This document shows positions 1 to 5,981 of a stretch of DNA of 10,110 nucleotides, piece by piece. Each line of letters begins with the position of its first letter. The stretch's first letter is position 1. The DNA lies in assembly GCA_023228995.1 (NCBI GenBank), contig JALOAD010000078.1:1-10110 (forward strand), read 5' to 3'. This DNA is from Candidatus Muiribacterium halophilum (lineage in GTDB: Bacteria > Muiribacteriota > Muiribacteriia > Muiribacteriales > Muiribacteriaceae). The notes beneath the pieces are model-generated. The model did not search any database. It saw only the letters and a program-made list of their open reading frames with translations, and was not told where the DNA came from. Made by a program: the position numbers and the translations under genes.

Positions 1-641
1 ACATTAAATATTTTAAACTCAGTTTCATTTAAAAAACTCGCAGACGACTTACCGCCCACATAAGAAAACAAAACGCATCCAGCTTCTTCCTGTTCAAAAT
101 CAGACAAAAACTCAAAACTCGGAATATCAACAATATTTTTTTCAAAAGAAAAGTTTTTTTCATTTGATTTTACAAAAACATAATTAGAATTAAAATCTAT
201 TTTTTCATTAGAAAGTATTATATTAAAAAAATTATCCTTAGAATAATTAGATTTTTGACAAATAACAAATCTATTTTGATTATCTATAAAAACATCCTGT
301 TCATTTTTAAAAACAGTTACATTTTTAGGAAAAGAAATTTTGTTATAAATTGAAACTTCATTATATTCATCAAGATTACCTGGATTTATAATAATAGGAA
401 TATCAAGTTCGGCAAAGAAACTTTCAACAAATTTTACATCACTCGATGCAAACATATTTGTACCAAATAGATTATTATTAATAAGAATAAAATCAGGTTC
501 AAATTTCGTCTTATACAACAAAATCCTTTCACGAAATATCAATCTTAACCTTTTTCTTAATTCATTACCTCTTCCAGGAAAACTCAAAAAACTTTTTCCT
601 AAGAATATATTTGTAGTTATAATACCTTTAAAATCTTTCAT
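1..641 (-). CDS. Metallophosphoesterase-like protein (SbcD/Mre11 type) with degenerate active site, 3' end outside window
   Basis: An open frame runs on the minus strand from ATG at 641 to the window edge (213 codons, no stop), so the C-terminus is missing. The N-terminal 95 residues follow the layout of SbcD/YhaO/Mre11 phosphoesterases: a first strand TTNIFLGKSF (9-18) where active enzymes have xADxHLGKxF, then INNNLFG (54-60) where they have xAGDLFD, then IINPGNLDEY (84-93) where they have xxPGNHDxY. The spacing and hydrophobic pattern fit, but the ligands do not: Asp11 is Asn, His13 is Phe, the GD Asp is Asn57 and the GNHD His is Leu90. Only Asn89 and Asp91 of the last motif remain. By inference it is a non-catalytic paralogue, perhaps structural or regulatory. 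The later GHxH region lies outside or near the edge. There is no Shine-Dalgarno site before the ATG. A TATAAT lies 8 bases upstream, suggesting a leaderless transcript. Confidence 0.72.
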   Translation of the reverse strand, partial: MKDFKGIITTNIFLGKSFLSFPGRGNELRKRLRLIFRERILLYKTKFEPDFILINNNLFGTNMFASSDVKFVESFFAELDIPIIINPGNLDEYNEVSIYNKISFPKNVTVFKNEQDVFIDNQNRFVICQKSNYSKDNFFNIILSNEKIDFNSNYVFVKSNEKNFSFEKNIVDIPSFEFLSDFEQEEAGCVLFSYVGGKSSASFLNETEFKIFN

Positions 642-649
642 ATCATGAG

Positions 650-655
650 ATTATA
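650..655 (-). promoter_or_regulatory. -10 box of a possibly leaderless transcript
   Basis: On the minus strand TATAAT ends 8 bases before the ATG at 641, so transcription would begin at or within a few bases of the start codon. No Shine-Dalgarno sequence fits in the gap (CTCATGAT). No convincing -35 box is seen at the usual distance. The terminator of the previous gene lies just upstream, consistent with an independent promoter here. Confidence 0.45.
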
Positions 656-683
656 ACATTTATAAATTCAAAAGAAAAGAGTA

Positions 684-720
684 CAAAAAAAGACTATTTT
701 AATTTTAAAAATAGTCTTTT
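684..720 (-). terminator. Intrinsic terminator after the small exported-protein gene
   Basis: A perfect 13-bp inverted repeat (AAAAGACTATTTT at 688-700 with its complement at 708-720) has a 7-base loop. Read on the minus strand it ends in a run of seven T (690-684). It lies 28 bases past the stop codon at 749 and separates that gene from the next minus-strand gene at 641. The stem is AT-rich, with only two G:C pairs, so strength is uncertain, but the shape is canonical. Confidence 0.8.
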
Positions 721-748
721 ATAAAAATTTAAATAAGTTTTTTTAACT

Positions 749-1219
749 TTAAAAAACTGATTTCTGTAATCTAACACTTGCAATATTTTGTTCAAATCTT
801 ATGAAATGTTCAACATACATCTCAACAAATCTATTATCAAGTCTTTTTGAAAAAACACCATTTGAATCTTCATTATCTCTATCAAGATATTCTTTTACAA
901 TATTTTCAATTTGAATTTTAATACCATCTTTACCATTTATTTTTTCAGTAATAAATATATACGCTTCATCATCACTTTCCATATTCAAAGTTAATTTTGC
1001 AATCTCAACAGCTTTTTTTATAGATAATTCAAAAAATTCCATTAATCTATCTTCTGGAACACAATCAATATAATCCATTAAAAACTCTTCATCAGAAGAA
1101 ACAACTTCAGCAGCAAACTGCTCTCTTTCACTTAATTTCACTTTTGAGATTTCCGCATAAGAAGTTACTGCAATTAGAAAAAAAAGAACTGTTAAAAACT
1201 TCATTCCAAACTTAGACAT
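749..1219 (-). CDS. Small exported protein of unknown function
   Basis: This 156-residue protein was not recognised as any family. The N-terminus is a signal peptide: a short positive start (Lys3, Lys7), a hydrophobic core FLTVLFFLIAV (8-18), and a likely cleavage after SYA (20-22). The mature part is about 134 residues, acidic (runs such as SSDEEF and ESDDEA) and apparently mostly helical. It has no cysteine pair that would suggest a disulfide and no lipobox cysteine, so a periplasmic or secreted soluble protein is likely. The start at 1219 is supported by AAGGGGG seven bases upstream; an internal ATG at codon 6 would leave a usable signal peptide but lacks such a site. It has its own promoter and terminator, so it is probably monocistronic. 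The leader carries an 8-bp tandem repeat and an overlapping palindrome, described separately. Confidence 0.8.
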   Translation of the reverse strand: MSKFGMKFLTVLFFLIAVTSYAEISKVKLSEREQFAAEVVSSDEEFLMDYIDCVPEDRLMEFFELSIKKAVEIAKLTLNMESDDEAYIFITEKINGKDGIKIQIENIVKEYLDRDNEDSNGVFSKRLDNRFVEMYVEHFIRFEQNIASVRLQKSVF

Positions 1220-1225
1220 TTAAGC

Positions 1226-1257
1226 CCCCTTATTCACTTATACACTTATAAACTTAT
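1226..1257 (-). repeat. Four 8-bp tandem units in the leader, the last forming the ribosome site
   Basis: Read on the minus strand (1257 to 1226) the units are ATAAGTTT, ATAAGTGT, ATAAGTGA and ATAAGGGG. The first five bases are identical in all four. The last unit supplies the G-rich Shine-Dalgarno sequence for the start at 1219. Copy-number change by slippage would move the start away from the promoter without altering the ribosome site. Confidence 0.8.
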
Positions 1258-1267
1258 TTGTTATTTA

Positions 1268-1285
1268 CCTATAAAGCATTATAGG
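1268..1285. promoter_or_regulatory. Palindrome at the promoter of the small exported-protein gene, candidate operator
   Basis: CCTATAA, a 4-base spacer AGCA, then TTATAGG form a perfect 7-bp inverted repeat. It overlaps the proposed -10 box and transcription start, where a repressor would block polymerase. It contains TATAAT on the minus strand, so it could also simply be a promoter element. No regulator is identified. Confidence 0.4.
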
Positions 1286-1311
1286 ATATTAAACTTTTTC
1301 ATATATGTCAA
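1283..1311 (-). promoter_or_regulatory. Sigma-70-type promoter for the small exported-protein gene
   Basis: On the minus strand a perfect TTGACA (1311-1306) is followed after 17 bases by TATCCT (1288-1283), matching TATAAT at four of six. A full TATAAT lies slightly downstream but 22 bases from the -35, too far for normal use. The resulting leader would be about 55-60 bases and would hold the palindrome's distal half and the octamer repeat. Confidence 0.6.
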
Positions 1312-1392
1312 TTTTTTTATAAGACCAATAACCAAAAAGCTGATTCAAAAAAGTTTTTGACTGTATAAATATATCAAAGAAATAAAAATATA

Positions 1393-1428
1393 ATGTAATC
1401 CCGGCTCAAAATCAAACCGGGATTATAT
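1393..1428. repeat. GC-rich interspersed palindromic element, copy 1
   Basis: ATCCCGG and CCGGGAT enclose the 12-base loop CTCAAAATCAAA. Flanking bases extend the stem to about 12 pairs including one G:T. It stands out against the AT-rich surroundings and recurs at 7634-7659 in the same orientation with 10 of 12 loop bases identical. It begins 25 bases past the stop of the protease gene (minus strand), where it is followed by TATATTTTTATT and could act as that gene's terminator. The core resembles short palindromic repeats of the CCCGG...CCGGG type known from many bacterial genomes. Confidence 0.75.
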
Positions 1429-1452
1429 AGTTATAATAAGTTTAAAAATCAA

Positions 1453-3006
1453 TTAATACAATTCATCTAAAGTAATTTTTTCTTGCATCAATTTAGAATA
1501 CTCTCTATTGTTAAGAGAAATTCCTCTTTCAGCGAAAATTTTTAAAATTTCTTCTTTATGCTTTCCATCAAATTTTTCTTCATCAACTCTTATAATAGCT
1601 GCAAGTCCATCTGCAAATGTAGATTTGTAATTAATATAATATCTCATTCTATGCGCGAGTTCATCAGAAATCTTTCTACCAAAACTTTCTCTCATTTCCC
1701 ATAAAGGAGCTGAAAACATCAAAGAATCATGATGACATTCGCCAATATAATCTTCTGGATAATGAGTATCGTTTTTACAACTTCTCATATATGGTTTTCC
1801 AATTTTATTCATAACCCATTCACCAATTTCAGGATCATCTGTAATAGTATTACCAAAATAATCAGACAAAGCCTCATTCATACCACCAGCTTCACCATAA
1901 TTACCAAGCCCTGCCATTTCATAAGATAATGCGTGAGTATATTCGTGATATATCACTGAAGCTTCAATAGCAAGATTATTAAATTTATTACCATCTCCAA
2001 AACAAAAATACTGACCCCATGGGGAGAAGAAAGCATTATCATATTTATCACCATAATGAACAGTTGTTTTCATAGGTTTATCAAGTTCAACATAACCATA
2101 ATTAGTCCTAAAAAAATCATGAATAACATTCATATGATAATAAACATTTGCTTCTTCAAAATGAGTATTTCCATAAGGATATATAAAATTATTATCAGGA
2201 TTTTCCGCATTAACTGTATCTTCGTTTTCTACTTTAGAATAAAAACCAATCAAAGTTCCACTATAATTAATATTAGATATAGATCCAACAGACACTTTTG
2301 ATTTTAGAGGATTTGTTAAAAAAATTGAAGCATTTCCTTCATGGTATTGAATAAAATCATCACAATAAAGCACTTTCTTGTTTTCTGCATCTACAACTAC
2401 TAAAAATTCTCCTAAAGGAGCTTTTGAAAGTAATTTAACACTATAAGCCCATTTAAGACCTTTCAATGTATCAAATAATATTTTTTCACAATCAGCAATT
2501 TCTCCAGAATTATCTGAGCCTGTATATTCAAAAGCTTTATCCTCAGCTTCTGATGAAGTTATAATATCATTATTAATTATTTCATTTGAAAGAATAAAAC
2601 TACCTGATGCCATAAATGTTTTTTTGTTTTCTGAATAAGTCAAAGTCCCTGGAAAAATTTTATAAATTCCAGAATAAGTTTCATAAATACTTCTTTCTTT
2701 GTTTTGATTTTTTAATTTAAGATACATACCTTCCGGCATATTTGAATTAAGATTGTATATAAAATTATATGCATTTTTATTAACATCACCTATGATAGAA
2801 CTTGGCACTCCGTGTGTATTATCCCATATAATCTGTGTATCAAGGTTATCTGATTTTGATATATTTTCCAAAATATTCCATGTGCGAATAGGAAAAACTT
2901 CTTTTTCTTGTGAATTCATTAACAATCTGCTTGTATCAACTGGCATTAATGCAGATGATAGAATAGATAGAGTCAATATAGAGATTAAAAAAATCTTTTT
3001 AAACAT
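1453..3006 (-). CDS. Secreted M4/M36-type zinc metalloprotease (thermolysin-like preproprotein)
   Basis: This 517-residue preproprotein has a signal peptide (MFKKIFLISILTLSILSSA, 1-19) and an inhibitory propeptide. The propeptide includes an FTP-like part (about 40-100) and a PepSY-like part (about 110-218, ending in the family-typical FLVVVDAENKKVLY). The catalytic domain spans about 225-510. Zinc ligands and catalytic residues are present: HEYTH with His354, Glu355 and His358, and Glu378 in GGMNEALSD, exactly 20 residues after the second His as in thermolysin. Asp382 follows. His425 in CHHDSLMFSAPLW matches the transition-state His region of M4/M36 enzymes. FEEANVYYHMNVIHDFF (283-299) is typical of the M36-like branch. 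The start has AAGGAG eight bases upstream. The product should be exported and self-processed to degrade extracellular protein. It appears monocistronic, with its own promoter. I see no C-terminal sorting or adhesion domain. Confidence 0.93.
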   Translation of the reverse strand: MFKKIFLISILTLSILSSALMPVDTSRLLMNSQEKEVFPIRTWNILENISKSDNLDTQIIWDNTHGVPSSIIGDVNKNAYNFIYNLNSNMPEGMYLKLKNQNKERSIYETYSGIYKIFPGTLTYSENKKTFMASGSFILSNEIINNDIITSSEAEDKAFEYTGSDNSGEIADCEKILFDTLKGLKWAYSVKLLSKAPLGEFLVVVDAENKKVLYCDDFIQYHEGNASIFLTNPLKSKVSVGSISNINYSGTLIGFYSKVENEDTVNAENPDNNFIYPYGNTHFEEANVYYHMNVIHDFFRTNYGYVELDKPMKTTVHYGDKYDNAFFSPWGQYFCFGDGNKFNNLAIEASVIYHEYTHALSYEMAGLGNYGEAGGMNEALSDYFGNTITDDPEIGEWVMNKIGKPYMRSCKNDTHYPEDYIGECHHDSLMFSAPLWEMRESFGRKISDELAHRMRYYINYKSTFADGLAAIIRVDEEKFDGKHKEEILKIFAERGISLNNREYSKLMQEKITLDELY

Positions 3007-3045
3007 ACTGTATACTCCTTAATACTTTAATTATTTTGTTATATT

Positions 3046-3051
3046 ATTATA
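3046..3051 (-). promoter_or_regulatory. -10 box for the protease gene
   Basis: On the minus strand TATAAT lies 39 bases upstream of the ATG at 3006. A weak -35 (TTTCAA) is found 17 bases further upstream, so the -10 carries most of the evidence. The leader then contains the AAGGAG site at 3020-3015. Confidence 0.5.
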
Positions 3052-3158
3052 AAGCATAAACTTTAAAATTGAAAGTAGAATTTTAAGCAAGAAATATAAT
3101 CTTCGAAATAAACTTCTATTTCTTAAATTAAAAAAAGGTAGACAAAGATTCAATTAGG

Positions 3159-3186
3159 AATTAGCGACTGCTAAAGCAGTCTAATT
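3159..3186. repeat. Hairpin between the nucleoside phosphorylase and protease genes
   Basis: GACTGC (3166-3171), loop TAAA, GCAGTC (3176-3181), with an outer AATTA/TAATT pairing across a two-base bulge. It lies 42 bases past the stop of the phosphorylase gene on the minus strand. No T-run follows on either strand, so it is not a classic intrinsic terminator. It may be a stabilising 3' hairpin or a repeat element. The rest of 3007-3227 shows only AT-rich sequence and the protease promoter. Confidence 0.5.
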
Positions 3187-3227
3187 AGAAAAACAACCTC
3201 ATTATATACAGAGAATTTATATTTTTT

Positions 3228-3965
3228 TTAAAATTTCATAAGGTCCAATTTAATAATACAATCCGCTAAATATTGGATTTTTTCAATTACAATTTTTTTA
3301 GAAAAACCAGGATTCCATATATTATTGCAAAAAATATCACTAGTAACAAAAACAGCACTGCATTCAATATCTTTAAAATGTTCACCAAAACTAAAAAGTG
3401 CCGAACACTCCATATCAATACAATTTACACCATATTTTTGAATAATATTTATTTCTTCAAATGTCTCTCTTAAAGGACAATCAGTAGTCCATGCAAAACC
3501 TTTATAAAAATTAATTAAATTTTTTTTCATCAAATCATTAAGTTTTTTATTAAGAAATATAGAAGAATTTACAATATCAATATTTTCATCAATATAATTT
3601 TGTGAAGTTCCTTCGCCAATTAATGATTTTTCAACAATAAATATATCTCCAAAATCATATTTTTCACCAATAGCAGCAGACATACCTAAAATTATAAAGT
3701 TTTTAATATTTTTTTTTCTTAATTCATCACATTTAATAATTGTATAAGGAGCTCCAGGAGCTTGAATATAACAGAAAATAACATTTAAATTTTCTTTAAA
3801 AAAAATATTTCTTTTTTCAGTGAATTTTAATTTTCTTAGATAATTCATTAGATTTTTAGAATAAAATAAAACAGCTGTATTAACATTTTGAGGAAATTCT
3901 TTTTTTGAATAAGAAAAATCCACTGCTGTATTTATCTTATATTTATTTTTAATTATATTTTTCAT
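3228..3965 (-). CDS. Nucleoside phosphorylase family (PNP/UDP phosphorylase superfamily) enzyme
   Basis: This 245-residue protein is of usual length for the uridine/purine nucleoside phosphorylase and MTA/SAH nucleosidase superfamily. These enzymes cleave the N-glycosidic bond of nucleosides in the cytoplasm. Visible motifs are QAPGAPYT (68-75), IILGMSAAIG (91-100, the core glycine-rich strand), GEGTSQNY (117-124), TDCPLRETFEE (161-171), CIDMECSALF (182-191) with the ribose-binding Glu186, and VTSD (207-210) with the general-acid Asp210. The Arg that binds phosphate in E. coli uridine phosphorylase just before the GxxG strand is not present (Ile/Leu here), so phosphorolysis versus hydrolysis and the substrate are open. 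GTSxxY and TDxPxRET fit the phosphorylase branch. The start codon overlaps the flagellin stop as ATGA, so it is translationally coupled to flagellin and lacks its own clear ribosome site. Very A-rich, Lys/Asn/Ile-rich codon use contrasts with flagellin. Confidence 0.82.
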   Translation of the reverse strand: MKNIIKNKYKINTAVDFSYSKKEFPQNVNTAVLFYSKNLMNYLRKLKFTEKRNIFFKENLNVIFCYIQAPGAPYTIIKCDELRKKNIKNFIILGMSAAIGEKYDFGDIFIVEKSLIGEGTSQNYIDENIDIVNSSIFLNKKLNDLMKKNLINFYKGFAWTTDCPLRETFEEINIIQKYGVNCIDMECSALFSFGEHFKDIECSAVFVTSDIFCNNIWNPGFSKKIVIEKIQYLADCIIKLDLMKF

Positions 3966-5809
3966 TTAAGTAACTGTAATATTGTTTCATGCTTTGAATT
4001 AGCGTGAGAAAGCATAGTTACTCCAGACTGATTCAAAAGATCTGTCTTTGTAAAATTCAACATTTCTTTCGCCATATCAACATCTCTTATCCTTGATTCA
4101 CTCTCATAAAGTCGATTATGTAAAATATAATCACCAGTTTTTTCAAGTGCATTCTGCATAGAACCTAGAGAAGTTCTCTGTAAAGATATTTTTTTTAACG
4201 CATCATCAATTATAGTTATTGCTTGTTCAGCACTTTCTCTTGTTTGAATACTAATATTCATCTGATATAAAGGTCCTGCATTTCTTGTGCCTGTTGAATA
4301 ATCAGTTTTACCATAATTAACCTTTCCATCAGTTGAAAGTTTTACAGCAAGCCCAAGGTTTTCTGGAGTTATATTACCAAAACTCGCAAGAAAAACTTGA
4401 GCTTCATTCGCACCAACATGGAAATTCTGTTTATTTGATCTTATTCTTAATTGAAATTGTGTTATGCTTTTCCATTCTTGTTCGTTATTAGCAGTTACTT
4501 CCCTTTCACCCGGCACCTGTGCTCTATGATCAGGATAACCAACTCCTGCTGGGTCTACTGGGAAATTTCTAGTGAAATCATGTTCTAAATCATCATCTTC
4601 AGTTCTCTGCATATATCCATAATCTAACTGTTCATCAATTCTTAATACAATACCCTTTAATAATCTTGTATTTTCAAGTAGAGGATTTCCTAAAGCAGGT
4701 GGTTGCGGTCCTCCAAGAATTCCACCAATTGGTCTGGAAAGTTCTTTTTCAGTAAAAATATCAGAATCTGATCTAAATATACCCATGCTCTGAAAAACTC
4801 CACCTGCCTCATCAATTCTACCCGGCATAGTTGGAAACATTGGTTGATGAGTAACATTAGCAATAGAGATTATTGTATCTGTACCAGAAGTGAAAGCCCT
4901 ATGAGAAACCCCATTAGAAGTAACAGTAGTTATAGTTTTTGTATCTGAAAGGACCTGACCGCCATACAGACCGAGTTTTACAGCAACTCCATCTGGATCA
5001 GCTCCAAAACTGATATTAAATCTGGACCCGGAGTGAACAGATGTCAGAGTAATATCATTCTGATCAGAATCAAGACCAGCAAGTACTCCAACATTAGCAT
5101 CATTAATCTTTCTTACAACATCCTGTAGAGAGTCTTTTTCGTCAACAACAATAACTCTTGTTTGTTTATCTATTTTTATATGCAGTTCAGCATCCCCTGT
5201 CACCCCTGCATCTCCCAGGTTTATCACTCCATCATCGTCCACATCAGTTAAATTTGCAGTTCCATGTACATTGCTTGCAGTTCCAGCATCAAGTATAGTA
5301 ACCATATAATCTGCATTTTCAACTTCTCCAACAATATCAGCTGTTCCAATTTTCTTATTTGAAGATAAACCTAATCCTATAGTATCTCCATTTAATAAAA
5401 CTTTGTTGTTAAATTCAGTGTAATTTGCAACTCTGTCAATCTGATCTACAAGCTGATCAAGTTCTCTTTGAATTTCAATTCTATCCCTATTTGTATAATT
5501 ATCATTGGCAGATTGTATAGCAAGTTGTCTCATTCTTACAATTATTGAATTGGCAACTTCAAGCACACCTTCTGCACTCTGAACCATAGAAATAGCATCC
5601 TGAACATTAGTATGAGCCTGATCAAGACCACTTATCTGACCTCGCATTTTTTCAGATACAGCAAGACCTGCCGCATCATCTCCAGCTCGGTTTATTCTAA
5701 GTCCACTAGATAATTTTTGTAAGGAATTAGTATTTGAACTTTTGTTAATATTGAGAATTCGCCTAGAAAAGATCGAACTATGATTTGAATTAATAATACC
5801 AATACTCAT
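3962..5809 (-). CDS. fliC: Flagellin with large variable domain
   Basis: This 615-residue filament subunit is polymerised outside the cell by the flagellar export apparatus. The N-terminal D0/D1 domain (1-141) has the hallmark LQKLSSGLRINRAGDDAAGLA (30-50) and the heptad helix to NNKVLLNG. The C-terminal D1/D0 (about 450-615) includes FHVGANEAQ, an ALKKISLQRTSLGSMQNALE helix, and ends MLSHANSKHETILQLLK. The middle (about 155-450) is an insert several times larger than minimal flagellins. It has a Flagellin_IN-like segment (207-270, with SLQDVVRKINDANVGV) and an EF-hand-like acidic loop D189-x-D-x-D-G-x-I-x3-D200. No signal peptide is seen, as expected. GGAGGT lies only three bases before the ATG, an unusually short spacing, but the family start M-x-I-x-I fits this codon. 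A sigma-28-like promoter is upstream. It is richer in G+C than the neighbouring genes, probably from high expression or constraint. Confidence 0.97.
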   Translation of the reverse strand: MSIGIINSNHSSIFSRRILNINKSSNTNSLQKLSSGLRINRAGDDAAGLAVSEKMRGQISGLDQAHTNVQDAISMVQSAEGVLEVANSIIVRMRQLAIQSANDNYTNRDRIEIQRELDQLVDQIDRVANYTEFNNKVLLNGDTIGLGLSSNKKIGTADIVGEVENADYMVTILDAGTASNVHGTANLTDVDDDGVINLGDAGVTGDAELHIKIDKQTRVIVVDEKDSLQDVVRKINDANVGVLAGLDSDQNDITLTSVHSGSRFNISFGADPDGVAVKLGLYGGQVLSDTKTITTVTSNGVSHRAFTSGTDTIISIANVTHQPMFPTMPGRIDEAGGVFQSMGIFRSDSDIFTEKELSRPIGGILGGPQPPALGNPLLENTRLLKGIVLRIDEQLDYGYMQRTEDDDLEHDFTRNFPVDPAGVGYPDHRAQVPGEREVTANNEQEWKSITQFQLRIRSNKQNFHVGANEAQVFLASFGNITPENLGLAVKLSTDGKVNYGKTDYSTGTRNAGPLYQMNISIQTRESAEQAITIIDDALKKISLQRTSLGSMQNALEKTGDYILHNRLYESESRIRDVDMAKEMLNFTKTDLLNQSGVTMLSHANSKHETILQLLK

Positions 5810-5859
5810 CCGACCTCCATGTCAGCATTTAAAAAATACATCCGTGATAAAATCCTATG

Positions 5860-5886
5860 ATTATATAACAAAATCAGAGAATTCAA
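5860..5886 (-). promoter_or_regulatory. Alternative sigma-70-like promoter for flagellin
   Basis: On the minus strand TTGAAT (5886-5881) and a perfect TATAAT (5865-5860) are separated by only 15 bases, shorter than the usual 17. It may be a second, housekeeping promoter, or chance in AT-rich DNA. Confidence 0.3.
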
Positions 5887-5891
5887 ATTCT
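5878..5891. repeat. Short palindrome in the flagellin upstream region
   Basis: AGAATT, spacer CA, AATTCT: a perfect 6-bp inverted repeat. It lies near the expected transcription start of the sigma-28-like promoter and over the -35 of the alternative one. It could be an operator, but a 6-bp AT-rich palindrome can arise by chance here. Confidence 0.25.
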
Positions 5892-5902
5892 TATAAATTA
5901 AA

Positions 5903-5928
5903 ATCGGAAATTACAATCTAAATCTTTA
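5903..5928 (-). promoter_or_regulatory. Sigma-28 (FliA)-like promoter for flagellin
   Basis: On the minus strand TAAAGATT begins at 5928 and TCCGATTT covers the -10 (CCGAT at 5907-5903). This compares with the sigma-28 consensus TAAA-N15-GCCGATAA. The spacing is one base longer than consensus and the leading G of the -10 is T. Flagellin is the classic class III sigma-28 target, which raises the prior. The leader would be about 80 bases. Confidence 0.6.
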
Positions 5929-5967
5929 ATTTTTTTTACTAATAACTTTAATAAAAAAGATTTATGT

Positions 5968-5973
5968 TATAAG
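5968..5973 (+). promoter_or_regulatory. -10 box of the divergent DegT-STAS transcript, possibly leaderless
   Basis: TATAAG lies 8 bases before the ATG at 5982. No Shine-Dalgarno sequence is present in AAGATTAAAAT, and no good -35 is found at 16-18 bases. If used, the mRNA would have almost no leader, as proposed for the gene at 641. Confidence 0.35.
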
Positions 5974-5981
5974 ATTAAAAT

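Noticed and set aside
1729-2301. Plus-strand open frames inside the protease gene (1729-1929 and 2056-2301)
   Set aside because: They lie antisense to a full metalloprotease frame with intact motifs, have no ribosome site, and encode Ile/Phe/His-rich low-complexity peptides.
2753-3022. Plus-strand open frame across the protease start
   Set aside because: Antisense to the signal peptide and propeptide; overlaps the protease ribosome site; no recognisable product.
3273-3473. Plus-strand open frame inside the nucleoside phosphorylase gene
   Set aside because: Shadow of the conserved VTSD and MEC motif region on the other strand; low-complexity product.
3962-5809. Flagellin as two genes or a frameshifted gene because of its large middle region
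   Set aside because: The frame is continuous with conserved N- and C-terminal domains at the right places; large inserts are common in flagellins.
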